Below, piece after piece: positions 10,553 through 21,173 of a stretch of DNA of 64,000 nucleotides. The stretch comes from Puccinia triticina (Eukaryota; Basidiomycota; Pucciniomycetes; Pucciniales; Pucciniaceae): the NCBI RefSeq assembly GCF_026914185.1, contig NC_070562.1, positions 5,518,001 through 5,582,000 of the forward strand, read 5' to 3'. The notes beneath the pieces were generated by a model that was given only the letters and a program-made list of their open reading frames with translations, did no database searches and was not told the DNA's origin. The translations under genes were made by a program, and so were the position numbers. Numbering within the stretch: the stretch's first letter is position 1; every line of letters begins with the position of its first letter.

Positions 10553-12369
10553 CTAAGCGGCCTCATACCTGCGTGCATCCTCACGCGCACAACAATTGTC
10601 TTCTTGGGCCTGAGCTCGTTGTTTGGCGAGCTCGCGTTCCAACATCAGATGGCCCTCAGCGATCGCCCGTGCGGCCTGTGCATCCTGGAGAGCCGCCGCC
10701 CGTGTGGCTTCCTTCTGATCCTCGCGCTTCTTGGCGTGTGCACGTTCATCGGCCCGCAACTCGTCCTGTCGGCGGCGATCCTCGTCCTGTTGTCGTCAAT
10801 CCTCCATCATCCATAGACTCGTGGTCTCCTGTGACTTCTGCATCATCATGAGCACCCCGGCTGAAGTAGTATCATCTGGCTTGACTACCTTGGTGCGCCC
10901 ACGGCGTCGTGCGGATAATTCAACCGATCTTGGGGGCTGCGGAGCCGGCGGCATTGGGAAGCTTGTTGGGGTGCGGGTCGGCGGCTGAGTCAAAGGGATT
11001 GGCGGGATCATCCCCGCAGGGTGATTCAATGCCGGAGACACAGTTGGATTTGGGGCGTCACGATCTGCGTCGGAAGGCGGGTTGAGGGCCAATTCCGCCT
11101 TGGTCAACCCTGCCTCGCCTGGGCGGTCCCGGGCGGCGTCCACGGCATCGGAGTGGTTGTTTGGTTCCTCCCCAGCCCCCTCAGGGCCTATGTCAGTGAC
11201 CAACCCCGCCATGTTGCTGTTGATCTCTTCATGGCCGTAAGCGACTGTGGCCGCGTTGTCCCCATGCATTGCGGAGATGTAGCGCCAATACTGGAAAGAA
11301 TGGTTTGATTGGCCACGCATACCATACAATTCTTGAGCACCCCAAAGACTTACCGATTCAGGAAAGCTCTTGAGAGTAAGGACTACATAGAGTCCTCCAC
11401 TGCCCGAATGGGAGAGAAGGTCGTACACTTCCTAAAAGTGCGACCCGGCCAAGAGACCATCAGCATCCATCTACACGGATAACAGAGCTGCCAACTTACT
11501 TTCCAAACTCCCATAACAACACGGTAATGCCGGACCAGGCTGTCCTTAACCCGGTCGGCTATCAAGGGATAAGCGTCGCGGGCCGGAGTGGATTGATTGT
11601 AGTAGGTGACCCAGTTCATGTAGCCGGGACGGACACGCTCGAGCTCGTCAAACTCGGTTTTGACCTCTTTGTACCACTGCAATAGTTCCAAAGTTGCCTC
11701 CTCCGTCCACAGAACCCGAGGCGTGGGCGGAGGCGTATCTGCCGCTATGACGGCCGCGCGAGCTCTCTTGTGTAGGTTCTTGAGGCGCACCGCTTCCAGC
11801 CGCTCAGCCGTGATCCTGGCCCGATCGGCCTGCTTTTGAGCCTTGAGGGCCTCAGCCGTGTCGATTTCCACCCGGGTGCGGTTCTGCCGGCGAGTTGGCC
11901 GGTGAGTCGACGTTGATACCACCCGGGCTTTGGCTCTAGATCCCCTTCCACGGGTTCCGGTTCCGTGCCCACGTACAAAAGAATTGGTGGGGCTGATACC
12001 AGGTCGCAAACCCAAGGACGCCTGCGCAGATTGCCTAACGGGGTTGTCGATTGAGGCCGCCAAAGATCCCGGCGTCTGGTGCAATACGACCGGGGAATGG
12101 GGATTGAGTGGCGTGTGCTGACCACGGTTTGGCAAATTCTGATCGCCGTCCTGAGGAGAGTTTGGATTCTCGAGAGGGGCGCCTCCTGATAATAGGGCAG
12201 GATCAAGGCCATAAGCGGCAGACCCTTCAATCCCATGATGATGCTGATTGGACATGGTAGTTGGGGGTGCACAGTGGTTGTTGGATGGTGGAGCAGAGCG
12301 TAGATGGCCTGGTGGATGGTGGATGGGGGAGCAGTGTGGAGATAGCTTTGGTGGGCGGTTCCTTTTCAT
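10553..12369 (-). pseudogene. Trihelix/Myb-like protein of Harbinger, internal TGA
   Basis: Three exons on the minus strand: 12369-11500, 11431-11354 and 11290-10553, all joined in phase 0 with GTAAGT donors. The N-terminal 190 residues are Pro/Asn/Arg-rich and disordered. A helix-rich DNA-binding block follows (VLWTEEATLELLQWYKEVK, then NWVTYYNQSTP and VRHYRVVMGVWK), as in Myb/SANT-like proteins carried by Harbinger elements. The C-terminal part is acidic and then a charged coiled coil (RADERAHAKKREDQKEAT). TGA at 10796-10798 interrupts the frame just before the coiled coil. CGA to TGA is the simplest cause. Confidence 0.7.
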
Positions 12370-12626
12370 CTACATAGTGCCAACCTCCGCCGTCGCAATA
12401 CATGATATTCCCAATGACCTGCCTGCCCACGGTACAGATGTACAGTTGATCTGTACTCATAAATGACTTTTGGGAATTTAAAAGTTCAAACGCCCCTTGT
12501 GCAGGTCTTGAGATATTTTGTAGTATTTTTGAAACAAAATACATTTCAGAAAATGTTGGATCGAACTTTGGGGCAAGTTCAAATACTTTTCAAAAATATC
12601 TCAAATACGTGTTTATAATTGCGGCC

Positions 12627-12757
12627 TGAAGCAAGCCCAGATTCTCACTGGGAACCGAGTGGATGCAGAGATAATCAAAGAGTTTCTGCCAAAGATTGTC
12701 ACCCCGGCGTTGATGAGAGGGATCTTCCTTGGGACTGGTTACTTGGGCGGTGATTGA
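12627..12757 (+). pseudogene. DDE_3 transposase, C-terminal fragment
   Basis: Reading from the tga triplet at the Harbinger end, an open frame runs AQILTGNRVDAEIIKEFLP, then VTPALMRGIFLGTGY, and stops at TGA 12755-12757. This is the C-terminal tail that follows the NPIEKVFSALKSQ block in fungal DDE_3 transposases. It joins in frame to the broken minus-strand gene ending at 3010 if one copy of tga is kept. It therefore marks the original insertion site of the right Harbinger copy inside a transposase gene. Confidence 0.8.
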
Positions 12758-13724
12758 TTGGAAGGTTCATCTGTCATCTACATATGAACCTTCCAGTTGT
12801 TGGTTATTTCTTCTGTTTGCCGTAGTTCCACGGTTCCTTACCTGCTAGCTCCACTTCCTCGTATGATCTCTCCTCATCTATCTTAGTTGATCACCTTGTA
12901 TTTTAAATAATTTGCCACTGATTGGGAGGCAAGACGCCCCAGCGCCTTGAAATATTTGTGTGCGCAAAGTATGTCTGTTTGATCATGAAATGATCATTGA
13001 ATTTGAAATCTTTTGGTCCACCGCTCTTTGAGCACTGAGCCGCTGCTGCTTTGAGCGCCATGGGTCCTTTGTGAGGACTTAGCCGCGGTGCCCTAGCCGT
13101 GGGAGACCGCGGACTTCTGGTTCATTACGGTACGCGGTCTTGCACGACTCTATGTCATTACTCAGGGACTTAGCCGTGGAAGTACACGGCCTTGGCTGAC
13201 TCCGGGATGACTCAGCGGGATCCTCCCAAGAACCAGGCAGCTTCATCCTCCCATGAACCAGGCCTGGCCCGCGGCTCATGTCCATGGTTTTGGGACAAGG
13301 GCTCGAGGCATCCTCACGTGACTAGCGTCACCAGCGTCAAGTACATATACATACATGCACAGATACATGCCCACAGGCAATTAATATTTGATTCAACCAG
13401 CCTTGAAGTTATATCTTGAATTGCATCAAAAAGGACAGGCTAAACGGGGCTACCTTGTGGAGCTACAACTAGGGACTATTGCCAAAAAAAGAAGAACACC
13501 AAATAAGGTGTAGACTTGGAACCAATTAAGAGAAATCTAATTAATAGAAATTTCACGTGTGGTGCTACTTACCACGGCCATTGGGCCAATTTAGCATGCA
13601 GGTGTGATCAGATCTCCTGGGTGGGTGCAACCTTTGACCGCAACACTGCGGAATGCAAAGGCTCAGAGTCGTCTTCGGAGTTTTCAGACAAATTGTTGGT
13701 CATCTCATCCTGCCCAGCCGCATT
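12758..13724. other. Non-coding stretch after the DDE_3 fragment
   Basis: No gene was recognised. Two related blocks containing ggacttagccg occur near 13075 and 13165. A short unit gaaccaggc(a/c)(g/t)... is repeated near 13230-13265. Part of this stretch is presumably the 3' flank of the DDE_3 element, but I could not identify its terminal repeat. Confidence 0.3.
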
Positions 13725-16350
13725 TCAGAGGGATTCCTCGGCCAACAGCGTGGTTGAAGTGGAGGGGTCGCAAATTCCAGACAAGGGGCCAACCGCGGGG
13801 ACTGCGGGGACTTGCAATACAGAGAGACCGCTGGCGGATGTGCGCTCGCGGCCCAGGGCCTGCAGCAAGGGGCGAGATCCAGGGGTGGCCTCGCTGACTT
13901 GGTCCTGCGCGCTCGGAGTGGCCACGTTAACTAGGTCCTGCTGGCCTGGGCGTTGGGTCACGGTGTCATGAGCAGGAAGAGTGTGAGTGGGGATCAACCA
14001 TCTGGCCCCCTTCATCAATTGTGATGCCAGCGGGCTGGGAAAGTTGAGCTTGGCTAGGGCAATCGAAGTGGTGTCCAGGAAAAAGTCCCAGCGACTGATG
14101 TGGTGCAGCTTGATTAACCCCCGCGGGAGTGGGTCGTCATCTGATACATTGCACATTTGGATGAATTCTTCCATCTCTAAATATCTGCCGGCATCATTCA
14201 GTCGCAGATGGGAGCTTGGGGTTGTCTTGCTGATCCAAGAACTAGCCAAGGGCAATTGGGGGGTCGGGACCTTGCGAGTGCGTGCAAATCTTGGTGGCGA
14301 ACGGTCCCGCCCAAAGTTGAGCCGACTCACGGTCTGCGCTATACCTTCCGCGGCCGGGCTGCAAGGCATCTTGCGAGCGGGTGACCAATGGATCCCACTG
14401 TCAATATGCAAGGGCTGCATGACCTCAACATCTGAGCTTGCCTCATGGGTGTGACGGGTTGATGGGTTTGATGGCACTGAATGCGTGGCAGATACACCAG
14501 CCGGGTACTTGGATTCTGAACTGGTGGTCTCACGATTGTCCGGATAGCCCCCGGCGTCAACCAATCCGGTTAAGTCATACCGGAGGGCAGGCACCACGCT
14601 TGTTCCAAGGGACCGCTTGGCAGGTGCCTCTGCACGTGCAAGGGAAGCAGGCCAAGACATCAATTGACCGCCAGGGGATGGAATGCCAGACAAAGATTTT
14701 GATTCCAACGCGGGGACCCAACGCCCGGGGATGACACGACCTGCGGATGAGATTTGCACCGGAGTGAACACTAGTCCTGCCTTCTTGGTCTTTGGCCCCA
14801 CGCCAGGATCAGCAGACGCTAAAGGTGGCCCCTTCCTTGGTGACCCCATTTCCCCGGGGGTTCTCGCCTGGCCTAGGGTTTCTGAAGCACAGGCGGCCAA
14901 CGATTTTGAGGGGGAGGCCGCAGACTTGTGCTTGCTTAGGCGCGCGTCTTGTTTCATGGCCAGCTTGGCAAGAGTGAACACGGGACGCTTGTCTTTCAAG
15001 AATTCAGGGATGTTGGGCGGGTTGTCCTGGTCAACACCGGGTATCTTATGAAGCATACAGCGACTCCACTTGGTCAGTGTGTCACAAGTCACACGGATTG
15101 AGGAGCCTGGTTTCTTGGGGTCCTTGATTCTCATTGACTCAGTGTTAGCCCCATACTTCCCAGTGATGTACACATGTAGATCAGCTGCGATCCGGATGCG
15201 CTCTTGCTCATCAACATCAGCGAGCGGCTGTTGGGGGAGGGAATGTGAAACCTGTCAGTATGGCCCATCCCAGCCCGTGAGGCTCCACATCACACAAGAC
15301 GCTTACATTTACCGCCACGCACGCCTGGGAGCGCTCCAGGGCCGATTGCGTGTCATCAGGGCCGTAACTCATTGCAAGAGCGTCCTGCTGGGCCCTTGCC
15401 TGAATAGACAGACACATGAGCCACCCACCCCTGCAGAGGAGAGAAGTAGGGAACGGTGCAGAACTCACCGCCAATTCCGCCTTGGCCTTTTTCTGCGGGT
15501 CCTGCATACACACCTTGATAGTGAGTTGGGCGGTGGGGTTGGCCAATGCTTGCTCAACAAACTTGGCCAATTGGCCCGCAGACAAGACAAATATGTTCTT
15601 TCCCTTTGCAAAGATCTCGTTTTTTGGGATGATGAATTACCACTTGAGTAGCTTCTGCTCCTCCATCCGGTGGAGATGGGCCCCCAGGAGCGTGAAAATC
15701 TTGTCAAGGCTGTCGATTCAGTCGTCAATGATTTTGGGCCACATCATGTGCTGCGGGATGGTCTTCAACACTGCCTTGTTCTTGCTGATCACTCGCTCCC
15801 AAGCTTTTGCGCTGGCCGCGGTTGTGTTCCGCGGATTCACTTGGGCAATCTGGCCTGCCGCGGACAACTGGTAGACATGATGATCAAGGTGGATGATCCG
15901 GGGCGCCGGCGGGCGCCTGGAGTCCAATAGTGGAGCCGCAGCAGCCACGCAGGTTGGCTTGTGGCGAGTTGTGTTGGGAATGGGACCCATGCTTGCGGGA
16001 TCATCTTGGTGGGGGTTTGATTGTTTGTAAAACAATTTGCAGCCTTTGGCCTGCGAGTCTGCAGGCTGACTGGGTCCAAGGTACGACTCCTCCGGCTCGC
16101 CATGGGCATTGGCGAATGGGAGCGGATCCAGGTGGCTTGTGAGGGTAAAAAACTGGTTGGTTACTTGATTATTGGTGGACTGAGGGGTGGGAAGCCAAAA
16201 AAAACCAATCAGCTGCTCAAATATTTGGGACATACCATTATCAAAAGTATGCAGATCATCAGATGGACAGGGCGTGTTGGGTGACAAGGTGGAAGATGCT
16301 GGTACCTGAATCAACACTGGAGAGGCAGGGGAATCAACCAAATCAGTCAT
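13725..16350 (-). pseudogene. Decayed multi-exon gene of a repeated rust family, function unknown
   Basis: The frame opens at 16350 and continues with stops at 15718-15720 (TGA) and 15637-15639 (TAA) through LDKIFTLLGAHLHRMEEQ, FAKGKNIFVLSAGQLAKF and KVCMQDPQKKAKAELA. A GTGAGT donor follows near 15467, then exons with QQDALAMSYGPDDTQSALER and, from about 15231, DEQERIRIAADLHVYITGKYG, running to 13725. The last exon is long (about 500 codons), Ser/Pro/Lys-rich and mostly disordered. Frame preservation around both stops suggests nonsense changes (CGA to TGA, CAA to TAA) rather than wrong exons. I believe similar sequences are repeated in rust genomes, which suggests a transposon gene, but no catalytic motif is visible. 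Confidence 0.6.
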
Positions 16351-16359
16351 CTGGGTTAT

Positions 16360-17882
16360 TGGACTGCTAGGCAGAGGGGGAGGATTGGATTGAAGGGAAG
16401 GGAGAGGGGGGAGAGGGGCTCACCAATGGGGGATAGGGGTTTTTTTGCGGTAGGCGTTCCGGATGGGCTGGCGGGCGGGAGGTTCCGGCTGGGGGGGGGG
16501 GCAAAAAAACAAAGGGATCAGCGCTGCGGGTGATCCCTCTGCTAGAAAGGGCGGGACTCACCTGTGATGGACTGTTTTTTTGGGTGGTTGGGGTTCCAGG
16601 TGGGATGGCTGGTGGATGGTTGCGGCTGGCTGGTTTGCGGTTCTGGCGGCTGGGTTGTGGGTGGGTCTGGATGAGCGGGGGGGGGGGGGGGAGCTGGGTT
16701 GGGGGCATTTTTGATGGGGAAGGGGGTAGGGGGTATGGGAGAGATGGAGAGAGGAAAGATGTGCGAAGATGAGAAGTTTTGGAAGGATACAGGGTGGGTG
16801 GCTGAAATGAAGAATTTTGTTGGTTAGATTTTCAGGCTGCTGGTGTGGTAAGCCAATCCTGATCTACCCAGAAAACCAGCAACCATCAATCACAAGACTG
16901 TCACACCTCAAGACTAAATCCCATACCTATGGCCCCCTTGTCAGCAAAGCCCAAGGCTCTCAACATCCCCACTCAATGGTCATACCCTGGATAATAGTAT
17001 TCCCTCTTCCCACACTCCCCCTCTCTTGGATAAACCCTCTCCCTAGTCTCAAACATCTACCCAGATCACATGTTACCCCCTTCTTCTAGTGTTTCCTTAG
17101 AACCATGTGCTCAAATATGTACAAGCACCCTTGAAACCCTTCATTCTCCAAACCCAACATGATACACATTATACTAGACATAGCCCCAAACCCCACCTAG
17201 ATTATTTCTCCCTGAAAGACTTCCTGAAATGCTTCCTGAAACACCTAACTCCTCCTATCTTCAATCCCTAGATGACTTCTTCCTGAAACACTTCTTGAAA
17301 CGCCTAACTACTCCTATCTTAGATCATAGAATATTCTACCCCTGTTATGTCTCACGAGTCACATATCCCCTCCTCTAACTAGGAAGATTGAACAATAGCC
17401 CCCAGAAGATGGCATCATCCCCACCCACTATTACACCATCATGTGACTCCTTGACCCACTACTCTGACCACATGGCTGTTTCATCCTATAGAAGTAGAAT
17501 TTTCTATGCTTCTCTTCAGGTTATCCTTGTTTCCTCATGGCTCCTCTTTCTTGTGTATATAAACTGGGTTGTTTTCCTCTTCATTTGTTCCCCATCAGAT
17601 CCTGTCAAAGTAATTCAGATCACTGGTCACCTATCATTAGCCTTGCTTATGCCAATAAATCAGATTGGACAAGCTTGATATCTGTGTACAAAATATTGAA
17701 TTAGTAGAAAAGTAACCCTCAAGACATACCTCAAGAATCTTCTATAGCCACACCTTTCCATAAGAGTCCACACTCTTATATATTTTTCTTGTTCCCAGAT
17801 TGGCAGCCCATTAAAGCACCATTCCCTCTCCAGCTCTATTCATCCCAAGAGTAGTTCCACACCGGACCCGCAAGCTTTTTGA
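16360..17882. other. Low-complexity and non-coding stretch
   Basis: 16360-16780 is purine-biased on the plus strand, with G runs at about 16490-16501 and 16678-16692 and C-rich, Pro-coding frames on the other strand. It is probably the 5' leader of the decayed gene. 16800-17880 is pyrimidine-rich with short repeats such as cttcctgaaac(a/g)c (17225-17305). No gene was recognised. Confidence 0.4.
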
Positions 17883-17946
17883 ACTTAGTCAGTCCTCCCT
17901 TCTGAGTTTGCAGGCTGGCGCCCCTTGGAGGGACTTGGGAGTAAGC
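17883..17946. repeat. Short hairpin of the CTTA...AGTCC family
   Basis: Arms acttagtcagtcctccc and gggacttgggagtaag face each other around a short GC-rich centre. Terminal bases resemble the other hairpins listed at 5522, 19455, 32963, 42331, 46609 and 51074. Confidence 0.5.
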
Positions 17947-18719
17947 GGGGAAATTTGGGGTGAGCACTGAGGACCACCTCCAACCATTTGGCTGGTGTCA
18001 AACTTCAACACCACACTAAATTTGCCTCCTGCGGGCCAATCAGGCCGCCCTGGTGCCAGATTAAAGGCCTGCATCTCGCCTTTAATCCTACATAGATCCC
18101 ATGTCATTAACTCAAACGGTCTTGAAGTTAAAAAGCTTGTAACATCATCTTACCAAGATTCTTGTTTTGTCCGTACATTTGTACATGCAAGGCAAGTACA
18201 TAAGAGCTAAATACACATGCCAAAGTGTACAGTTATGGTGGCTTCTGTACTATGTTTTTGTCACAGTACAGGTAGGATGCAGCAAGTTTATTGGATAGTG
18301 GAGTGTACAGGAGTGAAAAAAAAAACAAGAGTTTGACTTTTGGAAAACAGCTCACCGTGTTTTTTGAAAGGATGTCTAGCACTGCTCTGGGGGGATGGAT
18401 AGATGATGGATGGATGGATGGCTGCGCAAGCAGCCAGGCTACAAGGCCGTGCTACTCATGACCCCATATGTTGCGTGAAAAATGTGTAGGCATTGATTTA
18501 GTGGGATTTGGGTGCTGGCCAGGACTACGGTCTGTCAGCTCTCACTCCAGAATTTGCTGCTTGGGGGCAAGTCTCTCTGTGAGACAGAGACCCTGCAGGG
18601 CTCTCCTCCAGAGAGGCTTGGTTAAGCTTGCAAGCTTTTTGGTTTTGGCTGTACACACCCTGTCTGGCCCACCCAGATGCCCACTGACACCTCTTGATCA
18701 CTGGTACACCAGGGGGGCA
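17947..18719. other. Stretch without recognised gene
   Basis: Contains a gatg microsatellite (18393-18422) and short open frames only. A fragment near 18525-18660 is rich in short direct repeats. Nothing gene-like was supported. Confidence 0.3.
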
Positions 18720-18905
18720 AAAGAAAAAAATCTTGATTGGAGTGGAATCTCCTCTCAATGACTGGTCCATGCCGGTCATTGAGGAGACTCACACCTCTCA
18801 ATGACCGGTGTGTACAGGTCATCGAGAGGAGTGATTCCCCCCAATGACCAGTACAGACCTGGATTGAGGAGGTTCACACCTCCTCTCAATGACTGGCCCG
18901 TGCAA
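18720..18905. repeat. Array of tcaatgaccgg-type stem-loops
   Basis: At least three stem-loop units of the form ctcctctcaatgactgg...ccggtcattgaggag, with linkers containing tgtgtac or tcacacc. It ends directly at the left hairpin of the next element (18907). Confidence 0.7.
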
Positions 18906-18906
18906 G

Positions 18907-19529
18907 CTTAACTAAGCCTCTCTGAGGAGGTGCAAAGCGTTTCCAAAGGAGAGGCTTAGGACTAAAGTCGGATTCTTGGCCTGGGGCTGACAAGGTTTTT
19001 TGAAGAAAATGATCAATTTTGTACTTACATTTATTTTATGATTAGCTCTACAGTTTTACTCCAAATCCCAGCTGACCATGTTGTAGCCCTTGATCTCAGC
19101 TATCTTGTACATATTTTTTCAAGTATTCTCAACAAAAATTGGCTGCTCAGCAGCCATTCTTGCCAGGGCTGTTTCTGAGCAATGTGATGGACCCATTGGG
19201 CCACTCGTTGGTCAAGATTGGACAGGTTCTCACAATTTTGGCTCACCAGACCTCCCAAGGCAGTTTTTTTACATCACAATTACTTCCAAGGGATGAGGAT
19301 ACAACTTTGATGGGATACATGCTAACATGTACAACAAGAAGCTGATTCTAATGGTACTGGAGGCTGTGAAGAAATCTGAGGGGTATGCAGTGATATGTGG
19401 ATTAGAAGGATTTTTTTGGCCATTTGGCTGGGCAGCCTCAGGCCAAATGTCGGACATTAGGCACAAGTCCCTCCTGCAAGCGGGAGGGTGCTCGCGCCCC
19501 GCGAGCACAGGGAGGGACTTGTGTTAAGT
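18907..19529 (+). mobile_element. Hairpin-ended repeat element, copy 2
   Basis: Left hairpin 18907-18966: cttaactaagcctctc to gagaggcttaggacta. Right hairpin 19455-19529: attaggcacaagtccctcc to ggagggacttgtgttaag, with a GC-rich inner stem (gtgctcgc/gcgagcac). The body is related to that of 41657-42404, including a shared ctcagc(a/g)gccattcttgc block and the peptide-level match LEAVKKSEGY. No transposase motif was recognised. Confidence 0.55.
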
Positions 19530-19850
19530 TTGTGGCCCGTGCTGGTCATCAAAGGGAGTCACACCTCGATGACAAAGGAGACTTACAGTGACAAAAAAAC
19601 TCAACTTCAACCACCAAAAACCGACCACCTTTCAAACTCATCCAAACATCAAATCCTAAAAAAAAGCGTTAAAAGTATCATCCAAAGTATCTTCTTCCTT
19701 CCCTGCTTACCTGTTCTTCAATTCCTTCTTAAACCTTATCCTCCTTCCCTTTCTCCCCTTCCGTCTTCCGAAACTTTAAAGATTGAGTTTTCAGACCCCC
19801 CCAAAAAGAGTACTAGGTTTTTACCATACTCGGCTCGTGTAGCCAACAAC

Positions 19851-21173
19851 ATGACCCCCAAGAACCTTAAGGGTTCAAGGGTTGATCAGGATGGCTGGTC
19901 GAAAACCATAGAGATGGAGGATATTGAAGCCTCCGGTTCGTCTATGGCCCAGTCGGGTTCTCCTGACCGTTCTCAAACTCCGACTCAGTCGGACTTCTCT
20001 CACAATCCTCCTCTCACTCAGTCCCGTCACAACCCCCAAAACCCTGAAAATGGGTTTCTCAGTGCGATTGCTGAGATCTTCGCCCATCCTAACCAAGATG
20101 GAAGCATATTTATAAACGCGGAGAAGGTCAAAACCTTGTCCCCTCTATTAGCGATTGAAAAGATCGTTAGTGTTCAAACTCTCTCCGCTGTGGAGCAGGT
20201 CACCAAACGTTTAGACTCCATGGAGAAGTCAATAAACTCTGTAGTTCGTTTGGAACCTAAAAATAGTCCGTCTTGGGCTTCAGCTACCAAAAAGAATACT
20301 CCAGTGGTTCCCCACCCGGCTTCTATTCGCCCTCCTCCCACAAATAGGGTGTTGAACGAATTTAAATCCGCTTTTTTTATCATTTGTAAAACCATCCCGG
20401 ACTCTCGTCCATTCTTCCAAATGTCTCCTCCGGAGATAACCAAAAAAGTGAATGATGTTCTTAAAGACATCAAAGCTGTTACAGCTGATGGGTCTAACAT
20501 CAAAGTTAAAGGTGTGGCCCGGTTACCCTCGGGTGACTTTAAATTCTTTACTCAAACTCGTTTTGCAGCAAATTGGCTGCTTGAACATAAACACGAGTGG
20601 ACTCATTTGTGTGATCCCACCCTTATCACTCCCCCCTTGACCTTTCCGGTTATTCTTCATTCGGTCCCTATCTCTTTTACTCCGGCCAACAAATCTACTC
20701 TTGCTGATTTGTGCAAAGAGAATAATATTCATCCTGACCACATTCAAAGTGCTCGATGGCTGGGCAATCCACAAGCTGAGAAAAAGTCTCACGGTTCAAT
20801 AATTGTCAATTTTCACGATAAGGATCTTGCACGAAAGATCGAAAAAGGTAGTCTTTTTTTTAATTATTTACCCTTGACCGGTGCCCACTATAAGAAGTCT
20901 CCTCTCCAATGTTTCCAGTGCCTAGAAATAGGTCATACTGCTCAAATATGTAAGAATACTCCTCTTTGTAAACATTGTGGTGACCCCCACAATTCGAAAG
21001 ATTGTCAATCCGACATTGGTAGTGAGAAATGTGTGAAATGTATTCAGTATGAAAAGAAAATGTATCCCTCATCTGAGTTTGACAATGATAACATCCAGTT
21101 TTATCATTCCCCGCTGAGTCTTAAGTGTCCCTTAAAAACCAAGAATTTTCGTCCCAAAATTGTTAATCAATGA
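19851..21173 (+). CDS. LINE ORF1, gag-like nucleic-acid-binding protein
   Basis: Starts at ATG 19851 (MTPKNLKGSRVDQDGW) and encodes 440 residues. The open frame extends upstream to 19488, but that part lies partly in the flanking repeat, so I prefer the internal start. The N-terminal half is Ser/Pro-rich, the middle has an RNA-recognition-like region (ADLCKENNIHPDHIQSARWL), and the end carries zinc knuckles, CFQCLEIGHTAQIC and CKHCGDPHNSKDC. It would coat the element RNA as a ribonucleoprotein. Its TGA overlaps the ORF2 start (atgatga), consistent with termination-reinitiation. Confidence 0.9.
   Translation: MTPKNLKGSRVDQDGWSKTIEMEDIEASGSSMAQSGSPDRSQTPTQSDFSHNPPLTQSRHNPQNPENGFLSAIAEIFAHPNQDGSIFINAEKVKTLSPLLAIEKIVSVQTLSAVEQVTKRLDSMEKSINSVVRLEPKNSPSWASATKKNTPVVPHPASIRPPPTNRVLNEFKSAFFIICKTIPDSRPFFQMSPPEITKKVNDVLKDIKAVTADGSNIKVKGVARLPSGDFKFFTQTRFAANWLLEHKHEWTHLCDPTLITPPLTFPVILHSVPISFTPANKSTLADLCKENNIHPDHIQSARWLGNPQAEKKSHGSIIVNFHDKDLARKIEKGSLFFNYLPLTGAHYKKSPLQCFQCLEIGHTAQICKNTPLCKHCGDPHNSKDCQSDIGSEKCVKCIQYEKKMYPSSEFDNDNIQFYHSPLSLKCPLKTKNFRPKIVNQ

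Larger units (their letters stand above)
7058..12626 (+). mobile_element. PIF/Harbinger DNA transposon, complete right copy
   Basis: The ends are ggccgcaattataaac at 7058 and its reverse complement ending at 12626. A second conserved terminal block, tgagatatttttgaaaa, lies about 24 bp inside each end, giving imperfect terminal inverted repeats of about 40 bp. Between them are a transposase (7398-8738, plus), an accessory ORF (8796-9386, minus), a SANT-like gene (9678-10174, plus) and a trihelix/Myb-like gene (10553-12369, minus). Paired transposase and Myb-like genes are the hallmark of this superfamily. Three of the genes carry single in-frame stops, so the copy is probably not autonomous. 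Flanking triplets differ (taa left, tga right), which an inversion of the left flank explains. Confidence 0.9.

Noticed and set aside
19488..19850. Upstream extension of LINE ORF1
   Set aside because: The added peptide is encoded partly by the flanking hairpin repeat and target site, outside the element boundary at 19575.
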